NCBI GenBank assembly: GCA_934281515.1
Contig: CAKQXG010000098.1
Coordinates: 1-7,509, forward strand
Length of the DNA stretch: 7,509 bases
Direction: 5' to 3'
From: an uncultured Clostridia bacterium
GTDB lineage: Bacteria > Bacillota > Clostridia > Christensenellales > CAG-314
The position numbers and the translations under genes are program-made. The notes under the pieces are model-generated. The model had not been told where the DNA came from, made no database searches, and worked only from the letters and a program-made list of their open reading frames with translations. Positions 6,121 through 7,509 of the stretch are shown here, in pieces. Position 1 is the stretch's first letter. Every line of letters starts with the position of its first letter.

Positions 6121-6621
6121 ATGCGAAAACTTACAATTTTGTTGATAGCCGTCATATTTGTGGCTTCGATATTTATCGTGGGCGTGTTCGGGCTAAAAGC
6201 ATTGCCCGTGGACGAGCGTTACCCCGTCAAGGAAATCAACTTTGTGGACTACATTGACCCGGACGGTACGGTGCATTACATTAAATATGGTGGCAAGGAA
6301 TTAAGAAAAAGCGAGGAAGACGGCAAAACAATCTACACAGTAAGGTTATATTTTGAAGGAACAGACACTATCGAAATTCCGATTGAATATAACATAAATC
6401 CTGTAAACGCAACTAACAAAAACATCGATGTCAAGGTGTTGAGCTGCTCTGCGGACGGGTGCTACGAATTGATTACGGATAACGTGCTGTTTAAGGCTCA
6501 TCGTCTGAAATTAAAACTATTGCCCGACACCGGTGGTTCTTCGGTTACGCTGCTGCTTAAAGCCGCAGATGGTAGCGGTGTGAGCGCAGAAATTAGAATT
6601 ACGGCATTTAAGGTATCGTAA
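6121..6621 (+). CDS. Small membrane-anchored extracytoplasmic protein
   Basis: This 166-residue protein has an N-terminal hydrophobic segment (about 5-24) after MRK, acting as an uncleaved anchor or signal peptide. The remainder is beta-rich and would lie outside the membrane. The remainder contains alternating hydrophobic strands such as IYTVRLYF, IDVKVLS and SVTLLLKA, and one cysteine pair (109 and 114, CSADGC). The pattern suggests an immunoglobulin-like or similar beta-sandwich, but no family is recognised with certainty. AGGAGG (6110-6115) overlaps the permease stop codon and lies five bases before the ATG, so the gene belongs to the same operon. From about 6285 the codons become visibly richer in A and T than in the permease gene, which may reflect a different origin or weaker selection. 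It is probably an accessory subunit of the exporter (inference from position). Confidence 0.8.
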   Translation: MRKLTILLIAVIFVASIFIVGVFGLKALPVDERYPVKEINFVDYIDPDGTVHYIKYGGKELRKSEEDGKTIYTVRLYFEGTDTIEIPIEYNINPVNATNKNIDVKVLSCSADGCYELITDNVLFKAHRLKLKLLPDTGGSSVTLLLKAADGSGVSAEIRITAFKVS

Positions 6622-6681
6622 CAAAACAAACTTTAGTCATGCGAGTAATTATAACTAAAAATAAAATGAAAGGAGAAATTT

Positions 6682-7509
6682 ATGAAAAAGATTACAGCAT
6701 TTTTATTGGCATTGACCCTTTTGATCAGTTGCTTTGCGGTAATTGCGTGCAACCCCGATAAGCCAAATGAAGAAATTAAGCTTAAAAGCATTGCCTTCAA
6801 AAAAGAAACAATGCCCGATAGTTTTAAGCAAAATCAAAAAATTGATTACGGCACGATCAAACTGGTGTTGACCTATTCCAACAACACCAACAAGGAAATT
6901 GCCTTGACAGACGAAGATGTGGAATACACAGAGTTAGACGTTGATACGATCGGAAAGCAAACTTTTTCCGTCACGTATGGCGGTTTGACAATCAAAAAAG
7001 AAGTGGAAATAAAAGAAGTGAAGCTCGGCATTGTTTCTTTTGAAAACCCCGACGGCTACAAGTACTATCTCGCTCAAAAAAGCACGGAAGCCACCAACAA
7101 GGAAACGGAATTTTACAAAACCGACGAAACATACAAGGTGGGCGCAGTCAACGCTTACGTGTGCTTGCCCAAAGTGGTCGCCGAAGATATTGAAGACGAA
7201 GATGCCACAATTGTTTTGAAAGACTTCCAAACCACATACAAACTGTATCTAAACAATAACGAAGTTGCCCAAGCAGATATCGCCAAGTATTTGTCCAAGG
7301 TGGAAAACAACGTTTACTACTTTACCGACAAAGCGGTAGGCAATCAGCTTAAATTGCAAATTACTCTTGTTGTTCCCGAAAAGATGAAGCCGTACACTCT
7401 TTTGGAAGAAAACAAGCGCACGCTTACAATCGAGTTTGAAGTGGTAGACGGCTACAACGTGTACGACGCGCAAGGACTGTCCGTGTTGGACAACCTTGAC
7501 GTAAAATCC
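6682..7509 (+). CDS. Lipoprotein with bacterial Ig-like domain (C-terminus beyond window)
   Basis: The frame is open for 276 codons to the window edge. AAAGGAGA (6669-6676) lies five bases before the ATG. Residues 1-22 form a lipoprotein signal peptide (MKK, then a hydrophobic core) ending in the lipobox VIAC (20-23); an earlier LISC (14-17) also fits the rule. Residues 33-112 match the Big_3-type Ig-like pattern: a strand LKSIAFK, then KLVLTYSNNTNKEI, then a TIGKQTFSVTYGGLTIKKEVEI close. The rest is acidic, beta-rich and unrecognised; it includes VVDGYNVYDAQGLSVLDN (254-271), a phrase resembling repeat or linker regions of large secreted Clostridia proteins. The mature protein should be lipid-anchored on the outer face of the membrane. 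The gene follows the small anchored protein after 60 AT-rich bases with no clear terminator or promoter, so co-transcription with the exporter is possible. The full length is unknown. Confidence 0.85.
   Translation, partial: MKKITAFLLALTLLISCFAVIACNPDKPNEEIKLKSIAFKKETMPDSFKQNQKIDYGTIKLVLTYSNNTNKEIALTDEDVEYTELDVDTIGKQTFSVTYGGLTIKKEVEIKEVKLGIVSFENPDGYKYYLAQKSTEATNKETEFYKTDETYKVGAVNAYVCLPKVVAEDIEDEDATIVLKDFQTTYKLYLNNNEVAQADIAKYLSKVENNVYYFTDKAVGNQLKLQITLVVPEKMKPYTLLEENKRTLTIEFEVVDGYNVYDAQGLSVLDNLDVKS

Noticed and set aside
6632..6659. TTTAGT/ACTAAA inverted repeat as a terminator before the lipoprotein gene
   Set aside because: The six-pair AT-only stem with a 16-base loop and no following T-run is too weak to call.

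Overview
The window looks like chromosomal DNA of a Bacillota (Firmicutes) bacterium, probably an uncultured Clostridia-type anaerobe. The reasons are strong AGGAGG-type ribosome binding sites, sigma-A-type promoters, a DegV/FakB-family protein, an XRE regulator with a membrane tail, and a lipoprotein with bacterial Ig-like architecture. The species cannot be named from sequence alone. No rRNA, tRNA, CRISPR array, insertion sequence or phage gene was seen.

Left part (1-2030): a DegV-family fatty-acid-binding protein gene runs leftward off the window edge. It is divergent from a gene for an XRE helix-turn-helix protein with four membrane segments. The 235 bp between them hold a promoter for each gene and a helically phased ladder of CGGTAGAG-type direct repeats. 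The regulator's promoter places its transcript start at or next to the ATG, so its mRNA is probably leaderless. After a 196-bp spacer, a near-perfect consensus promoter with an extended -10 drives a small unrecognised membrane protein, whose cysteine-rich tail may be a frameshift product. A terminator-like region follows.

Right part (2031-7509): a 188-bp control region carries a bulged 12-bp inverted repeat and a 36-bp perfectly alternating pyrimidine-purine tract that could form Z-DNA. It precedes a compact rightward gene set. First is a 745-residue protein that fuses a polytopic YwaF/TMEM164-like membrane domain to a complete ABC ATPase. Next, overlapping it by ATGA, is a 552-residue ABC permease. 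Nine bases later comes a small membrane-anchored extracytoplasmic protein, and after a further 60 bp a lipoprotein with an Ig-like domain that runs off the right edge.

How the genes may work together (inference): the ATPase half and the permease form an ABC exporter. The YwaF/TMEM164-like half tethers the ATPase to the membrane and, by analogy with the lipid acyltransferase activity reported for human TMEM164, may act on a lipid. The two extracytoplasmic proteins could be accessory factors at the outer face. This fusion-centred cassette is the most unusual thing in the window. An internal ribosome binding site and ATG at the exact domain boundary suggest that the ATPase may also be made on its own.
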